DNA of 49,544 nucleotides from Bacteroidaceae bacterium (GTDB taxonomy: Bacteria > Bacteroidota > Bacteroidia > Bacteroidales > Bacteroidaceae): contig JAFXMB010000052.1 of NCBI GenBank assembly GCA_017530735.1, forward strand, positions 1 to 49,544. Direction: 5' to 3'. Below are positions 6,960-13,800 of this stretch, piece by piece. The notes beneath the pieces are model-generated. The model was not told the origin of the DNA and did not search any database. It saw nothing but the letters and a program-made list of their open reading frames with translations. Every line of letters begins with the position of its first letter. The stretch's first letter is position 1. The position numbers and the translations under genes are program-made.

Positions 6960-9329
6960 GAATTGTATTGTGTATACTTTACCACTTTTTGTATCAATGC
7001 TCTGGTCCTGGCCGTTCCAGCTGATATTGAGTTTGCCGCCCACTGTGGAGCGTACCTTGACGGTTGCGGGCTTGCCATCCTTCCAGGTGAGTTCCTCCAG
7101 CACGAATCCGCCGCGGCAGCACAAACCCTTAACCGATCCGTCCTTCCATACATCGGGCAGAGCGGGCAGAAGCACAATCTTGCCGGTGTGGCTCTGAACG
7201 AGCATCTCGGCAATACCTGCGGTGCAGCCAAAGTTTCCGTCAATCTGGAATGGCGGGTGTGCATCAAACAGGTTGTTGTATGTACCGCCACGACCGCCGA
7301 ATCCGCGTCCGCCGGCAGGCTTGATCTGATCCTGAATCAGTTTGTAGGCGTGGTTGCCGTCCAGCAAACGGGCCCACAGGCAGACCTTCCAGCCCATTGA
7401 CCAGCCGGTTGACTCGTCACCGCGTGCCTCAAGGCTGGTGCGTACGGCTTTAAAGAGGTCGGGAGTACCATCGGCCGTGATCTGACGTCCGGGGTACATA
7501 CCCCACAGGTGCGATACGTGACGGTGGTTGTCCTTGGGATCGTCCCAATCCTCAAACCACTCCTGGAGTTGTCCCCAACTTCCTATCTTCATGGGAGCCA
7601 GACGGCCCTTGATTTCACTGAGTTTTTTCACGAATTCACCGTCCTTTTCGCCCACCAGAGCTGCAGCTTCAATCATGTTGCCAAAGAGGTCGGCCATCAT
7701 CTGGTTGTCCATGGTGGCGCCGAATACGGTGGTAATGTTACCCTTGCCCAGAACGTCCTGTACGTGGGGTGCGTTCTCGGGTGAGTAAGACGGTGCAATC
7801 ACCAGATACTTGTTGCCCGATACGGGTTCCTCGACCAGGAAGTCTATGAAGAACTCGCAGGCGCTCTTCATTATAGGATAGATCTCCTCCAGATACTTGC
7901 GGTCCTGATTGAACAGGTAACCGTCCCAGATCTGCTGACAGAACCAGGCGGCTCCGGTGGGCCACATGCCGTTATAGGCACCGTCCACAGCACCGGTTGA
8001 ACGCCAGATATCGGTATTGTGGTGCAGGGTCCAGCCGCGGCAGCCGTACATTGCGGCTGTCTCCTTTCCGTGCTCGGCGCAGTCCTTGACAAGTTGCAAG
8101 AACGGATCGAATGTCTGGGGGATGCCGCATACGAATGCGGGCCAGTAGTTCATCTCAACGTTGATGTTGGTTGTGTACTTACCGTCCCAGGGAGCCTGAC
8201 GGCTCTCGTTCCAGATACCCTGCAGGTTGGCGGCCTGTCCGCCCGGCTGCGAACAGCATATGAGCAGGTATCGGCCGAACTGGAAGTAGAGTGTTACCAG
8301 CTGCGGGTCAAAGTTGCTTGCAAACTGTGCCACGCGCTGATCAGTAGGCAGTTTGGCCTGGTCGTTGGTGCCAAGGTCCATTGTTACGGTATGGAACTGC
8401 TTCTGATAAGCGGCTATATGGTCAGCCAACATTTTGTCATATTTTTTCTTGCCTTTTCTCAGCGGCTCTATCCAGCGGTCGGCAACCTGATTCTCATCGC
8501 CGCTTACGCTCTGATAGTTCACAAAGTTGGTTCCTATTGATATGTAAATGGTCACTGCATCGGCACCGCTTACGCTCACGGCATTATCGGCGGTGGTCAT
8601 ACTGCCGCCCTCCGGTATGATCAGGGTCTTGTCGGTGAAACGGATCTTACCCTCAATGCCCTCGTGGTCATCGCCCTTGCAGGATATGGTCATCACTGCC
8701 TGCTTGCCGGTAACCTCGGCCGAGCGGCCCAGAATCCGGTCATCACGATACGGCAGATTGTAACTGGCCTTGAATGAGAGAGCACCCTTGGCCGATGCCG
8801 TCAGACGCAGTGCAATAACCTGGTCGGGGAACGATACAAAGCACTCGCGGGTGTACTCCACACCGTTTGCCTTAAAGCGGGTCAGAGCCACTGCGCGGGC
8901 AATGTCCAACTCCCTGTAATAGTCGGTGAAATCGGTGATTCCGTCAAAATCCAGCATCAGCGAACCGGCAGTCTGATAAGGCATTCCGTTTGCGCTCTTG
9001 GATGATATGTACTGGTCGCAGAGGGCCTGTGCATCGGAACGGCGTCCCTCCCAAAGGGCCTGGCGGATCTGCTCCAGTCCGTCCTTGGCGGCGTAATTGA
9101 CATTGTTGTGAGGACCTCCGCCCCAGATAGTCTCCTCATTAATCTGGATACGTTCCTGTGCTGGAGTACCAAACACCATGGCACCTAGACGTCCGTTACC
9201 CAGCGGCAGTGCATCGGTCCACTGTTTGGCCGGCGCGTCATACCACAGTTTCAACTCCTGATTCTGCGAGCAGCATGTAAGTGACATAAGGGCCACAACT
9301 GCAAAAAGTAATGATTTCTTCATAATCAT
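6957..9329 (-). CDS. GH95 family glycosidase (alpha-L-fucosidase or alpha-L-galactosidase)
   Basis: A GH95 inverting exo-glycosidase of 790 residues. The N-terminus carries an export signal (MKKSLLFAVVALMSLTCCSQ); the cysteine pair could form an atypical lipobox. GH95 landmarks are LPLGNGRLGAMVFG near residue 45, INEETIWGGGPHNN, the two asparagines of NINVEMNYWPA near residue 390, GATMDNQMMADLFG, and DNHRHVSHLWGMYPG near residue 603 with the catalytic aspartate. GH95 members cleave alpha-1,2-L-fucose or, in xylan-degrading Bacteroides, alpha-L-galactose on complex arabinoxylan. The GH51/GH43/GH8 company favours the L-galactose role here, which is inference. ATG 9329 or ATG 9323 could be the start; 9323 gives the more standard MKK opening. 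A -7 box lies at 9355-9362. Confidence 0.92.
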   Translation of the reverse strand: MIMKKSLLFAVVALMSLTCCSQNQELKLWYDAPAKQWTDALPLGNGRLGAMVFGTPAQERIQINEETIWGGGPHNNVNYAAKDGLEQIRQALWEGRRSDAQALCDQYISSKSANGMPYQTAGSLMLDFDGITDFTDYYRELDIARAVALTRFKANGVEYTRECFVSFPDQVIALRLTASAKGALSFKASYNLPYRDDRILGRSAEVTGKQAVMTISCKGDDHEGIEGKIRFTDKTLIIPEGGSMTTADNAVSVSGADAVTIYISIGTNFVNYQSVSGDENQVADRWIEPLRKGKKKYDKMLADHIAAYQKQFHTVTMDLGTNDQAKLPTDQRVAQFASNFDPQLVTLYFQFGRYLLICCSQPGGQAANLQGIWNESRQAPWDGKYTTNINVEMNYWPAFVCGIPQTFDPFLQLVKDCAEHGKETAAMYGCRGWTLHHNTDIWRSTGAVDGAYNGMWPTGAAWFCQQIWDGYLFNQDRKYLEEIYPIMKSACEFFIDFLVEEPVSGNKYLVIAPSYSPENAPHVQDVLGKGNITTVFGATMDNQMMADLFGNMIEAAALVGEKDGEFVKKLSEIKGRLAPMKIGSWGQLQEWFEDWDDPKDNHRHVSHLWGMYPGRQITADGTPDLFKAVRTSLEARGDESTGWSMGWKVCLWARLLDGNHAYKLIQDQIKPAGGRGFGGRGGTYNNLFDAHPPFQIDGNFGCTAGIAEMLVQSHTGKIVLLPALPDVWKDGSVKGLCCRGGFVLEELTWKDGKPATVKVRSTVGGKLNISWNGQDQSIDTKSGKVYTIQF

Positions 9330-9354
9330 ATAGGGTTAGCTTCATTATAGGTCT

Positions 9355-9362
9355 CAAAAGTA
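9355..9362 (-). promoter_or_regulatory. Candidate -7 box for the GH95 gene
   Basis: TACTTTTG on the minus strand matches TAnnTTTG, 26-32 nt before the two possible starts. Just upstream is AAAAAAGAG, a pattern also seen before the main PUL operon and the GH43 pair. Confidence 0.4.
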
Positions 9363-9412
9363 CTCTTTTTTAACGGAACAGCAGGCATATCAGGCACAAA
9401 AACACTCAATAC

Positions 9413-9552
9413 GCCAGACACTCCGACCAAAAGAATACGTCAGCACGCGGGTTCCCGGTCGGAGCGTCCGCACTTCACGCAGGTTCGGGCGTATTCTTGG
9501 ACGCTTGGGCTACGGAAATACGCTCCCACGCGGAAAACACGTCAAAACGTCC
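9413..9552. repeat. Palindromic REP-like block D, upstream of the RAYT-like gene
   Basis: Positions 9413-9511 match 10538-10636 with two differences in 99. GACACTCCGACC (9417-9428) pairs with GGTCGGAGCGTC (9457-9468) with one G.U pair, around an interior containing GAATACGTCAGCACGCGGG. A second half-unit runs to GGACGCTTGGGC (9499-9510) with ACGCAGGTTCGGGCGTATTC inside. A third ends at GTCAAAACGTCC (9541-9552). It lies directly before the promoter of the transposase-like gene. Confidence 0.85.
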
Positions 9553-9557
9553 ACAGT

Positions 9558-9589
9558 TTTGGCAGTCTCTGGCGTTTCGCCTATATTTG
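9558..9589 (+). promoter_or_regulatory. Bacteroides-type promoter for the RAYT-like gene
   Basis: TTTG (9558-9561), a 20-bp spacer and TATATTTG (9582-9589) fit the TTTG-N19-21-TAnnTTTG pattern. The predicted 5' leader to ATG 9616 is only about 20 nt. It starts 6 bp after repeat block D. Confidence 0.55.
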
Positions 9590-9615
9590 CAGAAACACCA
9601 ATTCTAATACTGCTT

Positions 9616-10536
9616 ATGAGAAATCTTTACCACCTGTGTGTTGCATCACACAACGAAGTCCTTTTCAGGGATGAGTCTGATTTCATCGCGTTCACCAATC
9701 TGATGGCACTGGCCGTCTTCAAAACCAATGAGGAATTGTTGGCCGATGCGCTTATGTCAACCCATTATCACCTGGCTGTAATGTCCCATGATCCGGCTCC
9801 CTTCATCGCCCGGCTCAGACACAGTTACGGCCGATACTTCAACTACAAGTACAAAAGAGAAGGGCGTTTGGGGCCCAAAGGATTCTTCCAGACCGGTATC
9901 ATCGGCACCAAACACCGGAACGCGGCCTTGAGTTACATTTTAAGAAACGGCCTGCACCATGCACAGAGTGCCACACCGTTCGGTTATCGGCACTGTACCG
10001 TGAATTGCGTATTCAACAAAGAGATGGGGCGGCCGCCGATAAGGCACACCATCACATCAAGGTCCGAGATAGCCTCGTACCTGCCGCGCCATTCGGAATT
10101 CCCGGATCACTTTGTGATGAATGAAGACGGCATGTTCCTGCGCGAATCATTCATGGAGATTCCACAGTTGGAACTGCTGTTTGTAACGCCCCGGGGATTC
10201 CTCTATCAGATGAACCGAATATCCGATGAAATCTGGCAAAAGGAACAGATGGAAGACAATTCCAACGAACCGCCCATAACGCTGGGAACGATAGAACATC
10301 CCTTTGATAAGCAAAGCGTATCTTCCATGCTGGAGTGCGAGAAGGGCTTTAGGTACAACCCGTCTGCGCTCAATGATGTGGAGGTTTGCAATATCATTGA
10401 CCGGCAACTGATTAAGCGATTCGGAAAGAGTTCGGTATATGCATTGTCCGATGCCCAGAAACTCAAGGTTGCGCAAGTGCTCAGGAACGATCTGCGCCTG
10501 CCGCAACACCAGATAAGCCGATGCCTGGTGCTGTGA
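9616..10536 (+). CDS. Y1/HUH transposase-like protein, REP-associated type (RAYT-like)
   Basis: This is a 306-residue member of the IS200/IS605-like Y1 transposase fold. It has the HUH motif in STHYHLAVM (His50 and His52), then RHSYGRYFNYKYK and the basic/aromatic GRLGPKGFFQTG. SYILRNGLHHA supplies a tyrosine (about Tyr107) in the place expected for the catalytic one. Beyond residue 130 there is a ~175-residue C-terminal extension ending in a helix-turn-helix-like segment (DAQKLKVAQVLRNDLRLP), unlike compact IS200 enzymes. ATG 9616 is chosen because it begins the conserved MRNLYHLCVASHNEV and follows a promoter; the longer frame starts inside a repeat. There is no IS partner gene. Near-identical palindromic blocks sit immediately on both sides, the second one nucleotide after the stop. 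This is the arrangement of a RAYT that handles REP palindromes as single-stranded DNA. Activity is inferred. Confidence 0.82.
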   Translation: MRNLYHLCVASHNEVLFRDESDFIAFTNLMALAVFKTNEELLADALMSTHYHLAVMSHDPAPFIARLRHSYGRYFNYKYKREGRLGPKGFFQTGIIGTKHRNAALSYILRNGLHHAQSATPFGYRHCTVNCVFNKEMGRPPIRHTITSRSEIASYLPRHSEFPDHFVMNEDGMFLRESFMEIPQLELLFVTPRGFLYQMNRISDEIWQKEQMEDNSNEPPITLGTIEHPFDKQSVSSMLECEKGFRYNPSALNDVEVCNIIDRQLIKRFGKSSVYALSDAQKLKVAQVLRNDLRLPQHQISRCLVL

Positions 10537-10537
10537 T

Positions 10538-10676
10538 GCCAGACACTCCGACCAAAAGAATACGTCAGCACGCGGGTTCCCAGTCGGAGCGTCCGCACTT
10601 TACGCAGGTTCGGGCGTATTCTTGGACGCTTGGGCTGAATAATACGTTTGCACGCGGAGAATACGTCGGAGCGTCC
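10538..10676. repeat. Palindromic REP-like block E, downstream of the RAYT-like gene
   Basis: This is a direct copy of block D; 10538-10636 differs from 9413-9511 at two positions. Beyond that the copies diverge, and this one ends with the better-preserved arm GTCGGAGCGTCC (10665-10676). It begins one nucleotide after the transposase stop codon and could act as its transcription end. Confidence 0.85.
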
Positions 10677-10716
10677 GTGTGCGCCCCGGTGCTACTGCAA
10701 CAAAAAACCTGACCTG

Positions 10717-10749
10717 TTTAGGAAAAACCGCAATATTTCACTACCTTTG
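10717..10749 (+). promoter_or_regulatory. Candidate promoter for xylulokinase and GH8
   Basis: TACCTTTG (10742-10749) is a good -7 box. TTTA (10717-10720) with a 21-bp spacer is a weaker -33 match. The leader to ATG 10801 would be about 45 nt. Confidence 0.45.
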
Positions 10750-10800
10750 TTAGCCCTAATGCAAAGCAAGGAAAATTACTATCAATTATAAGAAAAAAGT

Positions 10801-12279
10801 ATGTATCTGTTAGGTTATGACATAGGCAGCTCTTCAGTGAAGTGCAGTCTTGTAGATGCCCAGAACGGCAGTTGCGTTGCAACCGCGTTCGCCCCAAAGA
10901 GTGAAGCACCCATTAAAGCAGTTAACCCCGGTTGGGCTGAGCAGAACCCTGACGACTGGTGGTCATATCTGAAGGCCGCCACTGCCGATGTAATGTCACA
11001 GTGCAAGATCGATGTCAAGGACATCAAGGCAATCGGAATCTCCTATCAGATGCACGGACTGGTTTGCGTAGACAAGAACCAGAAGGTGCTGCGCCCCGCC
11101 ATCATCTGGTGTGACTCACGCGCAGTAGGCATCGGCGAGAACGCATTCCAGGAGTTGGGCCGCTCACAGTGCCTGACTCACCTGCTCAACACCCCCGGTA
11201 ACTTCACGGCATCCAAACTGGCATGGGTAAAGCAGAACGAACCCAAGATATTTGACAAGATCGATAAGATCATGCTCCCCGGTGATTACATCGCAATGCG
11301 ACTGACCGGTGAGATTGCAACCACCATATCAGGCCTTTCAGAAGGTATGTTCTGGGATTTCCAGACAGGCGATGTAGCAGGCTTCCTGCTTGACTACTAC
11401 GGTATACCCCGCAACTTCATACCCAAGATCGTGCCCACATTCGCCGAGCAGGGTCGCCTGACCGCCGCCGCAGCCAAGGGACTGAATCTGGCCGAGGGCA
11501 CACCCGTCACCTACCGGGCCGGTGACCAGCCCAACAACGCACTGTCACTGAACGTATTCGAGCCCGGCGAGATTGCATCGACCGCAGGTACATCAGGTGT
11601 TGTATACGGTGTGAACGGTGAGATCAGCTATGATCCCAAGTCAAGAGTAAATACATTCGCCCACGTAAACCACAAGACCGGATTCAACCGTCTGGGCATA
11701 CTTCTCTGCATCAACGGCACGGGTATCCTGAACGCCTGGATGAAGCGCAACATTGTACCGGAAGGTTTAGGTTATGCCGAAATGAACGACCTGGCTGCCC
11801 AGGCTCCCATCGGCGCAGCAGGCGTATCTGTACTGCCCTTTGGAAACGGCGCCGAGCGTGTACTTGAGAACAAGGAGCGCGGCTGCAGTTTCAACGGCGT
11901 GAACTTTAACATCCACAACCGCTCACATCTGCTTCGCGCAGCCCAGGAGGGTATTGTATTCTCATTCAAGTACGGCATCGAGATAATGGAGGATATGGGA
12001 ATGTCTGTGAACACCATCCACGCCGGCAACGCCAACATGTTCCTCAGCCCCCTGTTCCGCGACACACTGGCAGGTGTAACCGGAGCCACCATAGAACTTT
12101 ACGATACCGACGGCTCAATAGGTGCCGCCAAGGGCGCAGGTATGGGTGCACATATCTACAATGACCACAACGAGGCCTTCGCATCACTGCAGAAGATCCG
12201 CGTCATAGAGCCCAAGGCATCCGATATGCCCGCATACGATGAGGCTTACCAGCTCTGGAAATCATACATTCAACAATAA
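10801..12279 (+). CDS. xylB: Xylulokinase (FGGY carbohydrate kinase)
   Basis: Cytoplasmic kinase of 492 residues that phosphorylates D-xylulose with ATP, feeding xylose carbon into the pentose phosphate pathway. FGGY features are YLLGYDIGSSSVKCSLVD at the N-terminus (phosphate-1 motif), the sugar-contact SYQMHGLV near residue 82, WCDSRA, the catalytic aspartate in YRAGDQPNNALS near residue 241, STAGTSGVVYGV (adenosine/phosphate-2) and GAAKGAGMGA near the end. Length matches the family. The GH8 gene follows after 20 nt, so the two are probably cotranscribed from the promoter at 10717-10749. No xylose isomerase gene is next to it. The assignment as xylulokinase rather than another FGGY kinase rests on MHGLV and the xylan context. 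Confidence 0.9.
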   Translation: MYLLGYDIGSSSVKCSLVDAQNGSCVATAFAPKSEAPIKAVNPGWAEQNPDDWWSYLKAATADVMSQCKIDVKDIKAIGISYQMHGLVCVDKNQKVLRPAIIWCDSRAVGIGENAFQELGRSQCLTHLLNTPGNFTASKLAWVKQNEPKIFDKIDKIMLPGDYIAMRLTGEIATTISGLSEGMFWDFQTGDVAGFLLDYYGIPRNFIPKIVPTFAEQGRLTAAAAKGLNLAEGTPVTYRAGDQPNNALSLNVFEPGEIASTAGTSGVVYGVNGEISYDPKSRVNTFAHVNHKTGFNRLGILLCINGTGILNAWMKRNIVPEGLGYAEMNDLAAQAPIGAAGVSVLPFGNGAERVLENKERGCSFNGVNFNIHNRSHLLRAAQEGIVFSFKYGIEIMEDMGMSVNTIHAGNANMFLSPLFRDTLAGVTGATIELYDTDGSIGAAKGAGMGAHIYNDHNEAFASLQKIRVIEPKASDMPAYDEAYQLWKSYIQQ

Positions 12280-12299
12280 AAAGCCAAATTACTGACAAA

Positions 12300-13592
12300 A
12301 TGAGAACAAACAAGACAACCACGATCATTTTGGCTGCCCTCTGCTTAGTCCTGGGCATTGCCGCATGTTCATCATCCAAGAGTGCATCCAAACTTGCTCC
12401 CGCCAAGAAGGGATACGCCGAGACCGGAAAGTACCGCAACTACCTGAAGGAACTCGGATTCAGCCAGGAGGAGATTGACGGAAAGATTCAGGAAATCTAC
12501 TCAGTCATATTCGAGGGTGAAGGAGCCGCTTACCACGATGTAGACGTTGAGGTGGACGGCAAGATGGTACCCATGGGTTACATATCGGACGTAAAGAACA
12601 ACGATGTTCGTACCGAGGGTCAGTCATACGCAATGATGATAGCAGTCCAGATGGACAAACCCGAACTGTTCAACCGCGTATGGCGCTGGTCAAAGCACTA
12701 TATGCGCCACAACGAGGATGGTCCCTCACACGGTCTGTTTGCATGGTCATGCCGCACCAACGGCCGCCGCACCGCTTCAGGTTCAGCCAGTGACGGTGAG
12801 CTCTACTACGTAACTGACCTTCTGCTGGCATCACGCCGCTGGGGAAGCTATGAGGAGTTCAACTACCTGGCCGAGGCACAGGAACTCCTGAATGACCTCT
12901 TCTCAAAGGACGGCACAGGTGGTGTAACCAACATCATCAACATGGACCACAAGCTCATCAACTTCTGCCCCGATACCCGTTCAAACCTCTGGACCGATCC
13001 TTCATACCATCTGCCCGCATTCTATGAGATCTGGGCCGAGACAGCCAAGGACGGCCGTGAGGCAATCTACCGCGAGCTTGCCGACAGCGCACGTGCATAC
13101 CTGCACCGCGCCTGCGACCCCGTTACCGGTATCAACCCCGACCAGAGCCAGTTTGACGGTACTCCCAACCGCGGAAGCGAGTTCCACTATGACTCATGGC
13201 GCGTACCTATGAATATTGCAATGGACTTCACATGGTACCACAAGGATGCCGCATGGCAGACCGAGTATGCCACCAAGTTCCAGAACACCATTCTGGGCCG
13301 ATACGGCATCACTGAGTTCCCCGACCAGTTTGCACTGAACGGCGATGTATCAGCACGTCCCATGGGCGGCGGCCGCTGGCGTCCCAACCTGCGTCACTCA
13401 ATCGGCTTTGTAGGCACCATGGCTACAACCGCTCTGATGTGTGACAGCCAGTACAACCAGGAACTGGTTAAGCACATGTTCTCACTCAAGCACGAGCCCT
13501 ATGAGGACGGTTACTATGATGTTTACTACGACGGCCTGATTTATCTGTTCGCCCTGTTGCACCTGAGCGGCAACTACCGCATGAACTGGTAA
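12300..13592 (+). CDS. GH8 lipoprotein, probable reducing-end xylose-releasing exo-oligoxylanase
   Basis: A 430-residue GH8 (alpha/alpha)6-barrel enzyme. The lipobox GIAAC (Cys23) is followed by SSSKS with no acidic residues, which suggests an inward-facing periplasmic lipoprotein. GH8 landmarks are the general acid in RTEGQSYAMMIAVQMD near residue 105, the aspartate of SASDGELYYVTDLL near residue 163, and YDSWRVPMNIAMDF near residue 297 with the probable base. Bacterial GH8 proteins with this MGYISDVKNNDVRTEGQ opening include the reducing-end xylose-releasing exo-oligoxylanases. Its place after xylulokinase fits release of xylose from imported xylo-oligosaccharides. An endo-acting GH8 xylanase cannot be excluded. 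A strong terminator follows. Confidence 0.88.
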   Translation: MRTNKTTTIILAALCLVLGIAACSSSKSASKLAPAKKGYAETGKYRNYLKELGFSQEEIDGKIQEIYSVIFEGEGAAYHDVDVEVDGKMVPMGYISDVKNNDVRTEGQSYAMMIAVQMDKPELFNRVWRWSKHYMRHNEDGPSHGLFAWSCRTNGRRTASGSASDGELYYVTDLLLASRRWGSYEEFNYLAEAQELLNDLFSKDGTGGVTNIINMDHKLINFCPDTRSNLWTDPSYHLPAFYEIWAETAKDGREAIYRELADSARAYLHRACDPVTGINPDQSQFDGTPNRGSEFHYDSWRVPMNIAMDFTWYHKDAAWQTEYATKFQNTILGRYGITEFPDQFALNGDVSARPMGGGRWRPNLRHSIGFVGTMATTALMCDSQYNQELVKHMFSLKHEPYEDGYYDVYYDGLIYLFALLHLSGNYRMNW

Positions 13593-13614
13593 AAAATACA
13601 TATAATATACCAAA

Positions 13615-13656
13615 GCGTCCCGGCCTTGCCAACAAAGACCGGGACGTTCTTTTTTA
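13615..13656 (+). terminator. Rho-independent terminator after GH8
   Basis: CGTCCCGG (13616-13623) pairs with CCGGGACG (13639-13646), followed by a run of T from 13647. It ends the xylulokinase-GH8 unit. Confidence 0.88.
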
Positions 13657-13699
13657 TAAAAAAACCTCTCTTGATATCCTTGCTTTACGAAAAACTTGT

Positions 13700-13707
13700 T
13701 ATCTTTA
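13700..13707 (+). promoter_or_regulatory. Possible -7 box for the plus-strand FAS1 gene
   Basis: TATCTTTA resembles TAnnTTTG with one mismatch and is identical to the candidate before the GH43 pair (20949-20956). It would give a leader of about 90 nt. No -33 box at the normal distance. Confidence 0.28.
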
Positions 13708-13800
13708 CGCGCTAATAAGTACGTGTGTGCATGAGCGTAGGTATGCGCGCTGCATATGTACCATACCCTAATAGGACTAAATAATTAATAACCAAAGAAT

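Noticed and set aside
9413..10676. Composite insertion sequence ends
   Set aside because: The flanking copies are direct repeats made of internal palindromes, related copies occur alone in other gaps, and no target duplication is evident; a REP/RAYT arrangement explains this better.
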